Source of the DNA: Halobacteriales archaeon SW_9_67_25
GTDB lineage: Archaea; Halobacteriota; Halobacteria; Halobacteriales; Haloarculaceae
Direction of reading: 5' to 3'
Length of the DNA stretch: 6,307 nucleotides
Assembly (NCBI GenBank): GCA_003022745.1
Contig: PXSU01000120.1
Coordinates: forward strand, 1-6,307
The notes under the pieces were generated by a model. That model worked only from the letters and a program-made list of their open reading frames with translations. It ran no database searches and was not told the origin of the DNA. This document shows, one piece after another, positions 1 through 5,317 of this stretch; the stretch's first letter is position 1; each line of letters starts with the position of its first letter. The translations under genes and the position numbers were made by a program.

Positions 1-194
1 TCGGTGCCATCGTGGTAGTGCGCGACCACACGGCCATCGCGGACGTGCTAGATCCCGTCTACGGCGCGCTCGGAGTCCCCTTCGAGCGCGACGCCGTGGG
101 TAGCGTCGCCCGCGCGAGCGGCCCCGACGACCCCGAAGCGGTCTGTCGTGCGCTCATCGACACCTTTGCCGACGGGGGCGGCCGGGAGACTTAG
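1..194 (+). CDS. C-terminal tail of an unidentified protein (5' truncated by window edge)
   Basis: An open frame runs in from the left edge (first full codon at position 3) and ends at the TAG at 192-194, giving about 63 residues. A GTG at 12 could be read as a start, but the frame is open upstream of it. The residues just before and after it (GAIVVVRDH) look like an internal hydrophobic beta strand, so this is more likely the end of a longer gene. The tail continues with an alpha/beta pattern: a helix around AIADVLDPVYGALG, then acidic loops, then a final helix around PEAVCRALIDTF, ending in DGGGRET. The acidic composition and codon choice match the neighbours, so the frame is probably real. 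I do not recognise the family. The gap to pyrC is 25 nt, and a putative pyrC promoter overlaps this stop codon, so co-transcription is possible but not shown. Confidence 0.6.
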   Translation, partial: GAIVVVRDHTAIADVLDPVYGALGVPFERDAVGSVARASGPDDPEAVCRALIDTFADGGGRET

Positions 195-197
195 AAA
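190..197 (+). promoter_or_regulatory. Weak TATA-like box for pyrC
   Basis: The sequence TTAGAA at 191-196 is the only A/T-rich patch between the upstream stop codon, which it overlaps, and the pyrC ATG at 220. It lies 24-29 nt before the ATG, the spacing expected of an archaeal TATA element driving a leaderless transcript. No Shine-Dalgarno sequence is visible before the ATG, which fits. The match to a haloarchaeal TATA consensus is weak. Confidence 0.35.
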
Positions 198-219
198 CCC
201 CGGCGCCGTGTGAACGCCA

Positions 220-1500
220 ATGCTCTTCCGGAACGCCACGCTCGCGGACGGCCGGAAGCGGGACGTTCGCGTCAGCGGGGAGCAGATTGCCGCCGTGGGG
301 GAGAAGCTCGCCGCCGACGGGGAACAAGTCGTCGACGCGACGGGCAAGCGACTCCTGCCTGGAATGATCGACGTCCACGTCCACTTCCGCGAGCCCGGGT
401 TCTCGCACAAGGAGGCCTGGGAGACGGGGTCGCGAAGTGCGGCCGCCGGGGGAGTCACGACGGTCGTCGACCAGCCAAACACCGACCCGCCGACGGTCGA
501 CGGCGAGTCGTTCGACCGGAAGGCCACGCTCGCGAGCGAGTCGCTCGCCGACTACGGGCTAAACGGCGGCGTAACGCCCGGATGGGACCCCTACACGCTG
601 TTCGACCGGCCGGTGTTCGCGCTCGGCGAGGTATTCCTCGCGGACTCGACCGGCGACATGGGGATCGAGACGCCGCTGTTCGCGGAAGCGCTCCGCCGTG
701 CGAGCGGTACCGGCCTGCCCGTCACGGTTCACGCCGAGGACGCCTCCCTGTTCAACGACAGTGCCCGCGAGCGCGACGACCCCGACGCCTGGAGCGCCTA
801 CCGGACCGCCGACGCCGAAATCGAGGCCGTCCGGCAGGCGTGCGAGCTGGCCGCCGACCGGGACACGCAGGTCCACATCGCACACACCAGCACGCCCGAA
901 GGGATCGACATCGCTGCCGGGGCAGGGATGACCTGCGAGGTTACGCCACACCACCTGCTACTCTCTCGGGGCGACCTGGCCGACCTGGGGACGTTCGGCC
1001 GGATGAACCCCCCGTTGCGCCGCGAGAGACGCCGCCAGGCGGTCTACGACCGGGTGCTCGACGGGACCGTCGACGTGGTCGCGACCGACCACGCACCCCA
1101 CACCCGCGCCGAGAAGGACGCGTCCATCTGGGACGCACCAAGCGGCGTCCCCGGCGTCGAGACGGCCCTCCCGCTGTTGCTCGCGGAGGCCCGCGCCGGC
1201 GACCTGTCCTTCGAGCGGGTGCGCGATCTTACTGTGGCCAACCCGGCAGAGATCTTCGGTCTTCCGGAGAAGGGACGAATCGAGGAAGGCGCCCACGCAG
1301 ACCTTGTGCTCGTCGACCCCGGCGAGACACGCACCATCCGCGGGGAGGATCTGCACACCAAGGCCGACTGGACGCCCTTCGAAGGACAGCAGGGTATCTT
1401 CCCCGAGCTGACGATGGTCCGGGGAGAAGTCGTCTACGAGCGCCGCGGCGACGACGAGACGTTCGGCGAGGCGGTCGGCGAGAACGTCCGTAGGGACTGA
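220..1500 (+). CDS. pyrC: Dihydroorotase (class I, PyrC)
   Basis: This 426-residue cytosolic amidohydrolase is expected to interconvert N-carbamoyl-L-aspartate and L-dihydroorotate, the third step of de novo pyrimidine synthesis. The length is normal for class I dihydroorotases. The metal-binding motif DVHVHFREPG is at residues 51-60 (His53, His55, Arg57 for substrate). Further ligand motifs are VTVHAED (His171), HIAHTS (His219/His222) and VATDHAPH (catalytic Asp290, His291, His294). NPPLR at 263-267 and PGVETALPLL at 311-320 are substrate-pocket motifs of the family. The C-terminal beta segment (about 350-405) ends with a typical MVRGEVVYE. The ATG at 220 gives the usual beta-sandwich N-terminus (MLFRNATLADG). 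The segment LGEVFLADSTG at 135-145, where many homologues have a carboxylated lysine, has Glu137 instead. Allantoinase is the main alternative for this superfamily, but the motifs and archaeal context favour dihydroorotase. Other pyr genes are not in the window. Confidence 0.95.
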   Translation: MLFRNATLADGRKRDVRVSGEQIAAVGEKLAADGEQVVDATGKRLLPGMIDVHVHFREPGFSHKEAWETGSRSAAAGGVTTVVDQPNTDPPTVDGESFDRKATLASESLADYGLNGGVTPGWDPYTLFDRPVFALGEVFLADSTGDMGIETPLFAEALRRASGTGLPVTVHAEDASLFNDSARERDDPDAWSAYRTADAEIEAVRQACELAADRDTQVHIAHTSTPEGIDIAAGAGMTCEVTPHHLLLSRGDLADLGTFGRMNPPLRRERRRQAVYDRVLDGTVDVVATDHAPHTRAEKDASIWDAPSGVPGVETALPLLLAEARAGDLSFERVRDLTVANPAEIFGLPEKGRIEEGAHADLVLVDPGETRTIRGEDLHTKADWTPFEGQQGIFPELTMVRGEVVYERRGDDETFGEAVGENVRRD

Positions 1501-1520
1501 CTCGGCTGGTCGACCCATGA

Positions 1521-1535
1521 CTTAACCCCTATAAG
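1521..1535 (+). promoter_or_regulatory. TATA promoter of the ABC transporter operon
   Basis: TATAAG at 1530-1535 lies 22-27 nt before the ATG at 1557, and an upstream CTTAAC at 1521-1526 may be part of the BRE/TATA region. This is the best TATA box in the window. The distance predicts transcription starting at or within a few bases of the ATG, a leaderless mRNA, and no Shine-Dalgarno sequence is seen. It separates this operon transcriptionally from pyrC, which ends at 1500. Confidence 0.65.
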
Positions 1536-1537
1536 TG

Positions 1538-1555
1538 CGCCCCCGCAACGGCGGG
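1538..1555 (+). repeat. Imperfect GC-rich inverted repeat before the ABC ATPase start
   Basis: GCCC-CCG at 1538-1544 and CGG-C-GGGC at 1548-1555 can pair with a single bulged C around a short CAA loop. The element sits between the TATA box and the ATG. It could be a protein-binding site or a chance result of high GC content. It is not followed by a T-run, so it is not a convincing terminator for pyrC. Confidence 0.25.
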
Positions 1556-1556
1556 C

Positions 1557-2465
1557 ATGGCGACGGTCGAACTTGAGGGGGTAATCAAACGGTTCAGCAA
1601 CGTGACGGCGCTATCAGGGATCGACCTGACCGTCGAGGACGGCGAGATATTCGGATTTTTGGGCCCGAACGGCGCCGGGAAGTCGACGACGATCAACGTG
1701 TTGCTCGACTTCGTTCGCCCGGACGCTGGGTCGGTTCGGGTGCTCGGACGGGACGCCCGCGAGGAGAGCGTGGCGATCCGGTCCCGGACGGGGGTGCTCC
1801 CGGAGGGCTTCTCGGTGTACGACCGGCTGACCGCCCGCGAGCACGTGGCCTTCGCAATCGACTCCAAGGAGGCCAGCGACGACCCCGAGGCCATCCTCCA
1901 GCGGGTCGGCCTCGGCGACGCCGTCGACCGGAAGGCAGGGGGGTTCTCGACCGGCATGGAACAGCGACTCGCGCTGGCAATCGCGCTGGTCGGCAAGCCG
2001 GACCTGTTGATACTCGACGAGCCGTCCTCGGGGCTGGATCCCAACGGCGCCCGCGAGTTCCGCGAGATCATCCGCGAGGAACACGACCGGGGGGCGACGG
2101 TCTTCTTTTCGAGCCACATCCTCGGTCAGGTCGAGTCCGTCTGTGACCGGGTGGGCATCCTCCGGGACGGCGAGGTGGTCGCCGTCGACAGCATCGAGGG
2201 GCTGCGGGAGGCCGTCGGCGGCGAGTCGACGCTCGTCGTCGAGACGGACGGCCTCTCCGACGGTGCATCGGACACGGTGGCGGGAGTCGAGGGCGTCTCG
2301 GACGTGGCCGTCGACGGCACACAACTCCGGGCCTCCTGTACCGACGACGCCAAGACGGCGGTGCTGGCGACCCTGGATGAAGAGGGCGTCGGGGTCTCGG
2401 ACTTCTCGACCGAGGAGACCTCCCTGGAGACGCTGTTCTCCCACTACACGGGGGGCGGGACATGA
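1557..2465 (+). CDS. ABC exporter ATP-binding protein
   Basis: This 302-residue cytoplasmic ATPase would drive the permease encoded directly downstream. The nucleotide-binding domain covers about residues 3-215. It has Walker A GPNGAGKST at 36-44, and a Q-loop region (GVLPEGFSVYDRLT, 79-92) with Glu83 in the usual Gln position. The signature is FSTGM at 130-134 in place of LSGGQ. Walker B is LLILDE at 150-155, followed by the D-loop SGLD at 158-161 and switch His186 in FFSSHIL. The S-x-G-M signature is typical of the CcmA/NosF/NatA/DrrA type of two-component exporter ATPase. Residues 222-302 form the C-terminal accessory domain common in this group, ending near ETLFSHYTGG. The ATG at 1557 fits the promoter spacing. 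The stop codon overlaps the permease start (ATGA), so the two are translated as an operon. The substrate cannot be told from sequence. Confidence 0.95.
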   Translation: MATVELEGVIKRFSNVTALSGIDLTVEDGEIFGFLGPNGAGKSTTINVLLDFVRPDAGSVRVLGRDAREESVAIRSRTGVLPEGFSVYDRLTAREHVAFAIDSKEASDDPEAILQRVGLGDAVDRKAGGFSTGMEQRLALAIALVGKPDLLILDEPSSGLDPNGAREFREIIREEHDRGATVFFSSHILGQVESVCDRVGILRDGEVVAVDSIEGLREAVGGESTLVVETDGLSDGASDTVAGVEGVSDVAVDGTQLRASCTDDAKTAVLATLDEEGVGVSDFSTEETSLETLFSHYTGGGT

Positions 2466-3262
2466 GCTGGCAGGCCGTCGCCGAGAAGGACTTCCGGGAC
2501 GCCATCCGGTCGCGGCTATTGCTCGCGCTGACCGTTCTGTTTGTCCTCTTCGCCGGCGGGTCGGCCTACTTTGCGGCCGTCTCGGTGTTCATCCCGGTCG
2601 TGGCAATCGCGGCGGCCTACCGCGCGGTCGCCGGCGAGCGCCAGAGCGGGAGTCTCAAACTCCTGCTCTCGTTGCCCAACAGCCGCGAGGACATCGTCTT
2701 CGGCAAGTTTCTGGGGCGGGCTGGCGTCGTCTCCGTGGCGCTGCTGGTCGGCTTCACCGTCGGGTTGTTCGTCGTCGCCACCCTCGCCGAGGAGTTCTCG
2801 GTCCTGGAGTATCTCGTGTTCGTGTTCGTCTCCCTGCTGCTGGCGTACGTGTTCGTCAGCGTCGCCGTCGGCGTCTCCGCGTTCACGGCCTCGACCTCCC
2901 GGGCCGCCTACGGCGCCTTCGGCATCTTCGTGGTCTTCCAGTTCCTCTGGAACGTCCTCGTCGCCGGCTTCGTCTACGTCGGTAACGGGTTCGGGTTCCC
3001 CGGCCCCGAGGAGGAGTTCCCCGAGTGGCTCCGGACCGCCGCGGAGTTTCTGACCATTGTCGACCCGACGGCCGCCTACCAGCAGGGCGTCCTCTGGGTG
3101 GGTCGACAACTGGCCGAAAGCGCCAACGGGCAGGCACAGGCCGGTGCTGCCACCGACGGCCCCTTCTACGTCCAGGACTGGTTCGGGTTCGTCGTCCTGC
3201 TGTTCTGGGTCGCCGTGCCCCTCCTGGTCGGGTACTGGCGGTTCCAGCAGGTGGATCTCTGA
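2462..3262 (+). CDS. ABC-2 family transporter permease (NosY-like)
   Basis: This 266-residue integral membrane protein is the partner of the preceding ATPase. A short amphipathic start (WQAVAEKDFRDAIRSR) is followed by hydrophobic segments at about 18-40 and 41-56. Next is a cytoplasmic loop with ERQSGSLKLLLSLPNSRED (59-77), the hallmark loop of NosY-type ABC-2 permeases that contacts the ATPase. Further hydrophobic segments lie at about 87-108, 114-140, 148-173 and 239-258. A non-membrane loop at about 175-237 is rich in Glu, Gly, Ala and Gln and is probably exposed. The C-terminus, VGYWRFQQVDL, is the usual family ending. The protein shares four bases with the ATPase gene. Spacing between the first two hydrophobic segments is very short for this family (see findings). 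The transported substrate is unknown; lipid, drug, metal or heme-related export are all possible. Confidence 0.9.
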   Translation: MSWQAVAEKDFRDAIRSRLLLALTVLFVLFAGGSAYFAAVSVFIPVVAIAAAYRAVAGERQSGSLKLLLSLPNSREDIVFGKFLGRAGVVSVALLVGFTVGLFVVATLAEEFSVLEYLVFVFVSLLLAYVFVSVAVGVSAFTASTSRAAYGAFGIFVVFQFLWNVLVAGFVYVGNGFGFPGPEEEFPEWLRTAAEFLTIVDPTAAYQQGVLWVGRQLAESANGQAQAGAATDGPFYVQDWFGFVVLLFWVAVPLLVGYWRFQQVDL

Positions 3263-3278
3263 TTTCGCCGTCCGCGCG

Positions 3279-3830
3279 CTACTCCTCGCCGGCCTCGAAC
3301 TGGTGACCACACTCGGGACATGTAACCTCGTCGTGGCGGATGGCGGCACTGTGCTGGCGCACTTCTTTCATCACCTCGGTGACGCGTTCCTCGGCGGCCA
3401 GTTCCGCCTCGACGGAGAGGTCGACCCCCTCGACTTCGAGTAGGAACTTCGCGACCTCTGTCGCCTCGTACATCACGTCGTCGAGTTCCTCGGCCGTGAA
3501 GAAATCGGACATCGCCCCGTAGAGGAAGGTCGCCCCGGACGTGCGGACCTTCTCCTCGAAGGAGGCCCGCGCCTGGTTGACCGCCTGCGGCGAGTAGGTG
3601 TCGGTCATGAAGGGGACGAGTTCGGGCAGGTGCTCGCCGATTTTCGTCATCTCGACGCCGGTTTCGGTCCGGAAGTCCGCACACAGGCGGGCGATGGCCC
3701 ACTCGCGGGCCGTGATGTAGGTCCGTTCGCGGAGGAACTCGTTTGCCCGCTCGTAGGTGCTCTCCGCGTCGGCCGCGTCGGCGCCGCCCTCCTCGGCACC
3801 GGTTTCGTCGGCTTCGGACTCGTCTGACAT
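3279..3830 (-). CDS. Haloarchaeal DUF5806-like protein with C-terminal CPECGH
   Basis: This is a 183-residue protein of unknown function on the minus strand. Residues 1-24 are a very acidic, low-complexity and probably disordered leader. Residues 25-165 are predicted mainly helical, with a conserved-looking core: REWAIARLCADFRTETG (42-58), IGEHLPELVPFM (64-75), YSPQAVNQARASFEEKV (79-95) and FLYGAMSDFFTAEELD (102-117). The end carries CPECGH at 171-176, half of a zinc ribbon; the only other cysteine is Cys50. I assign it to the haloarchaeal DUF5806 group from remembered resemblance, so the family name is less certain than the reading frame. It converges on the ABC permease with a 16-nt gap and is divergent from the USP-like gene. 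A T-rich box lies 25-29 nt before its ATG. No membrane segment or signal peptide is seen. A single zinc half-site suggests dimerisation or a structural zinc knuckle, but this is inference. Confidence 0.85.
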   Translation of the reverse strand: MSDESEADETGAEEGGADAADAESTYERANEFLRERTYITAREWAIARLCADFRTETGVEMTKIGEHLPELVPFMTDTYSPQAVNQARASFEEKVRTSGATFLYGAMSDFFTAEELDDVMYEATEVAKFLLEVEGVDLSVEAELAAEERVTEVMKEVRQHSAAIRHDEVTCPECGHQFEAGEE

Positions 3831-3832
3831 GA

Positions 3833-3847
3833 GCGTCCCTGGGACGC
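3833..3847. repeat. Perfect 7-bp inverted repeat, candidate operator
   Basis: GCGTCCC at 3833-3839 and GGGACGC at 3841-3847 are perfect reverse complements around a single T. The element lies 3-17 nt upstream of the minus-strand start at 3830, between that start and its T-rich promoter box (3855-3859). It is also within the 72-nt divergent region shared with the USP-like gene. A one-base centre is too tight for a normal hairpin loop but suits a dimeric DNA-binding protein. Confidence 0.5.
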
Positions 3848-3853
3848 CCCGGC

Positions 3854-3860
3854 GAAAAAG
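3854..3860 (-). promoter_or_regulatory. T-rich promoter box of the DUF5806-like gene
   Basis: Read on the minus strand, this is GCTTTTTCG-like, with five T residues at 3859-3855. It lies 25-29 nt before the ATG at 3830, the TATA position for a leaderless transcript. It is T-rich rather than a true TATA, and it resembles the boxes before the USP genes at 5238 and 5318. Confidence 0.4.
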
Positions 3861-3870
3861 CGTGTCGACG

Positions 3871-3880
3871 GTCTTTATGT
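3871..3880 (+). promoter_or_regulatory. TATA-like box of the USP-like/GNAT operon
   Basis: The sequence TCTTTATG contains TTTAT at 3874-3878, 25-29 nt before the GTG at 3903. That spacing fits a leaderless transcript beginning at 3903. It argues against the upstream GTG at 3879, which would lie directly against the promoter element itself. Confidence 0.5.
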
Positions 3881-3902
3881 GCCAGCCTGTTCAAGCCAGC
3901 GT

Positions 3903-4262
3903 GTGCACGTCCTGTTCGCTCTCGGGCCCGGCGAGGCCGCCTTCGAGGCCTTCGAGACGGCATTCGAGCGTGCCGCGGTAGCGGACGATTCCCTCACGGT
4001 CGCGGTGTACGGCGACGCCGCCGAGCGCGAGCGCGTGTCGGCGAGCGCGAGCGAGTGTCTCGCCTCGGCCGACGTAGAGTGGGAACTGCGGGAAGTCGAC
4101 GCCGAGCCCGCGCCAGCCCTCGTCGAGCTGGCCGAACGCGAGGGGATCGACCGGATCGTTCTCCCCGGCGGCGAGCGCAGTCCGATGGGGAAGATACAGC
4201 TGGACAGCGTCGCGGAGTTCGTGCTCCTGAACGCCACGATGACGGTCACGCTGATACGATGA
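3903..4262 (+). CDS. Short universal-stress-protein-like domain, degenerate nucleotide site
   Basis: I read this as a 119-residue cytosolic protein starting at GTG 3903. An in-frame GTG at 3879 would add eight residues. I prefer 3903 because HVLFALGP then forms the first beta strand of the USP fold and the TATA-like box is 25-29 nt upstream. The C-terminal half has the USP ending: IDRIVLPGG (82-90), then a loop, then DSVAEFVLLN (101-110) and TMTVTLIR (112-119). Aligned on SVAE with a canonical USP, the ATP-binding glycines are replaced: Pro88, Glu91 and Asp101 stand where G, G and G are expected, and only Ser102 remains. The usual strand-1 aspartate is also absent (ALGPG). The protein therefore probably does not bind ATP in the classical way. 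It has one lysine, Lys97. The stop overlaps the next gene's ATG by four bases, so it is co-translated with the acetyltransferase. Confidence 0.85.
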   Translation: MHVLFALGPGEAAFEAFETAFERAAVADDSLTVAVYGDAAERERVSASASECLASADVEWELREVDAEPAPALVELAEREGIDRIVLPGGERSPMGKIQLDSVAEFVLLNATMTVTLIR

Positions 4263-4771
4263 CCGGCGCCGACGTGCCCGCCGACTTCCCGACACCGCCC
4301 CGCGAGTTCACCGACGCCGAGGACCGCGAGGTCGTCGTCGACCGGGCCGACGCGGACGCCCTCGAGGCACTCGTCGAGATGTATATCGACTTCGACCCCG
4401 GAGACAGGGCCCAGGGCATCCCGCCCGTCGAGGAGGGACAGATCCGCGAGTGGCTCGACGCGATACTCTCCGCGGAGGGTTTCAACGTCGTCGCCTGGCA
4501 CGGCGACCGGGCAGTCGGCCACGCCACGCTCGTCCCCGACGACGCTGGCACCTACGAACTCGCCATCTTCGTCCTCGACGACTTCCAGGGTGCGCGCATT
4601 GGGACGGAACTTGTCAAAGCACTACTCGGGTGGGCACAGTCGGCCGGCGTCGAGGACGTCTGGCTGACCGTCGAACGCTGGAACGACCCCGCGATCAGGC
4701 TCTACAAGAAGGTCGGGTTCGAGACGACCGACGCCCAGAGTTTCGAGATGGAGATGGCCATCCGGCTCTGA
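4259..4771 (+). CDS. GNAT-family N-acetyltransferase
   Basis: This 170-residue cytosolic enzyme is expected to transfer an acetyl group from acetyl-CoA to an amine. The acceptor may be a protein lysine, but it is not determined by sequence. A proline-containing N-terminal stretch (PTPPREFTD, 11-19) precedes the GNAT fold. ALVEMYIDFDPGDRAQGIPP (37-56) forms the first helices and acceptor loop. VVAWHGDRAVGHATLV (77-92) gives the central strands. Motif A is LAIFVLDDFQGARIGTELV (101-119), holding the CoA pyrophosphate loop QGARIG. Motif B includes NDPAIRLYKKVGF (142-154) with Tyr149 as likely general acid. The frame is open upstream, but the start is placed at 4259 because it gives an ATGA overlap with the USP-like gene and a normal family length. 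It may belong to the same group as the haloarchaeal Pat-type protein acetyltransferases, but I cannot confirm that. It converges on a second USP gene with a 23-nt gap. Confidence 0.9.
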   Translation: MTGADVPADFPTPPREFTDAEDREVVVDRADADALEALVEMYIDFDPGDRAQGIPPVEEGQIREWLDAILSAEGFNVVAWHGDRAVGHATLVPDDAGTYELAIFVLDDFQGARIGTELVKALLGWAQSAGVEDVWLTVERWNDPAIRLYKKVGFETTDAQSFEMEMAIRL

Positions 4772-4794
4772 GCGTCCAGAGACCGCAATCGAGC

Positions 4795-5238
4795 TCAGAC
4801 AGAGAGGACAGGCTGGCTCGCGTACTCGAGGACGTACAGCGATGCCTTGCCAAGCGTCACGTCGGGGTCCGCGCTCGGTCCCTGGCGAGGGACCACCAGG
4901 AAGTCCGCGTCGAGTTCCTCGGCCGAGTCGAGGACCACGCTCCCCGGCGTCTGCGAGAGGCGGCCGGAGGAGAAGCCCGCTGCCGATGACATCGACAAGC
5001 GCATGTCTGCCGGGAGGGTCTCTCGGACGTCGGCGGCGAACGCGCGGTGTTGGTCCGCGACCGACTTGGCGGTCACATCCCCGGTGTCCAGCCCGCGCAT
5101 CACCTGCTCCTCGAGGACGTGCAGCAGGTGCAGGTCCGCGCCGTATCGCTCCGCAATCGCGACAGCGTACTCCGCGGCCGACTCGGCCGCGTCGCTGCCG
5201 TCGACCGGAGCGAGTACGAGATCGATCTCGATGTCCAT
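4795..5238 (-). CDS. Universal stress protein (UspA family), partly degenerate ATP motif
   Basis: This is a 147-residue single-domain USP on the minus strand. Strand 1, IDLVLAPVDGSDAA (5-18), keeps the Asp13 that contacts the adenine/ribose in ATP-binding USPs. Next come the long first helix (ESAAEYAVAIAERYGADLHLLHV, 19-41), a central helical region ending near LPAD (75-78), and the strand ADFLVVPRQG (111-120). The C-terminal signature region keeps Gly120 and Gly130, nine residues apart. Pro117 replaces the first glycine and Lys131 the usual Ser/Thr, so nucleotide binding is doubtful. The family ending is YVLEYASQPVLSV (135-147). The ATG at 5238 places a T-rich box 28-32 nt upstream. It is divergent from the third USP (79-nt gap) and convergent with the GNAT gene. 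The exact role of haloarchaeal USP paralogues is mostly unknown; salt, starvation or oxidative stress responses are the usual context. Confidence 0.92.
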   Translation of the reverse strand: MDIEIDLVLAPVDGSDAAESAAEYAVAIAERYGADLHLLHVLEEQVMRGLDTGDVTAKSVADQHRAFAADVRETLPADMRLSMSSAAGFSSGRLSQTPGSVVLDSAEELDADFLVVPRQGPSADPDVTLGKASLYVLEYASQPVLSV

Positions 5239-5264
5239 CTGGGCGATAGTGCGCGCGCGGCGGG

Positions 5265-5272
5265 CAAAAAGC
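5265..5272 (-). promoter_or_regulatory. T-rich promoter box of the minus-strand USP
   Basis: On the minus strand the sequence reads GCTTTTTGC, with five T residues at 5270-5266. It lies 28-32 nt before the ATG at 5238. No better TATA candidate or Shine-Dalgarno is present in this leader. Confidence 0.4.
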
Positions 5273-5293
5273 CGCCGAAACCGCGCGGCTTTT
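5267..5293. repeat. Inverted repeat joining the two divergent USP promoter boxes
   Basis: AAAAGCCG at 5267-5274 and CGGCTTTT at 5286-5293 are perfect 8-bp reverse complements, 11 nt apart (27 bp overall). Each arm contains one of the two T-rich promoter boxes, so the element has near two-fold symmetry over the divergent promoter pair. It could let one regulator act on both genes, or it may simply reflect similar promoters placed back to back. Confidence 0.5.
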
Positions 5294-5294
5294 C
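5287..5294 (+). promoter_or_regulatory. T-rich promoter box of the plus-strand USP
   Basis: GGCTTTTC has four T residues at 5290-5293, 25-28 nt before the ATG at 5318. It is the mirror partner of the box at 5266-5270 and occupies the expected TATA position for a leaderless mRNA. Confidence 0.4.
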
Positions 5295-5317
5295 ACCGCC
5301 CCGTCCGAGTTGCGGGT

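Noticed and set aside
210..1493. Plus-strand frame of 427 codons overlapping pyrC
   Set aside because: Arg/Gly/Pro-rich translation without domains. The overlapping frame at 220 encodes a clear dihydroorotase with all metal motifs.
1501..1556. Possible intrinsic terminator after pyrC
   Set aside because: The GC-rich inverted repeat here is imperfect and has no following T-run. The region is better explained as the promoter of the ABC operon.
2143..2985. Plus-strand frame bridging the ABC ATPase and permease genes
   Set aside because: Arg/Ser-rich shadow of two well-supported genes; it does not restore or fuse any domain.
3263..3278. Possible terminator between the convergent permease and DUF5806-like genes
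   Set aside because: Only 16 bases, with a three-T stretch and no stem. Nothing supports a defined terminator; the same holds for 4772-4794.
4022..4061. Imperfect tandem 20-bp repeat (CGAGCGCGAGCG...) inside the USP-like gene
   Set aside because: About 17 of 20 bases match, but the period is not a multiple of three. The units are GAGCGC-type codon runs common in this composition, so it looks like chance rather than a functional repeat.
4055..4258. N-terminal extension of the GNAT frame upstream of 4259
   Set aside because: The added 68 residues are Arg-rich, unlike the acidic proteome, and overlap the USP-like gene in another frame. The ATG at 4259 gives the normal family length.
4847..5317. 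N-terminal extension of the third USP frame upstream of 5318
   Set aside because: It would overlap the divergent minus-strand USP almost entirely and has basic, Ser/Arg-rich composition. The USP fold begins right at ATG 5318.
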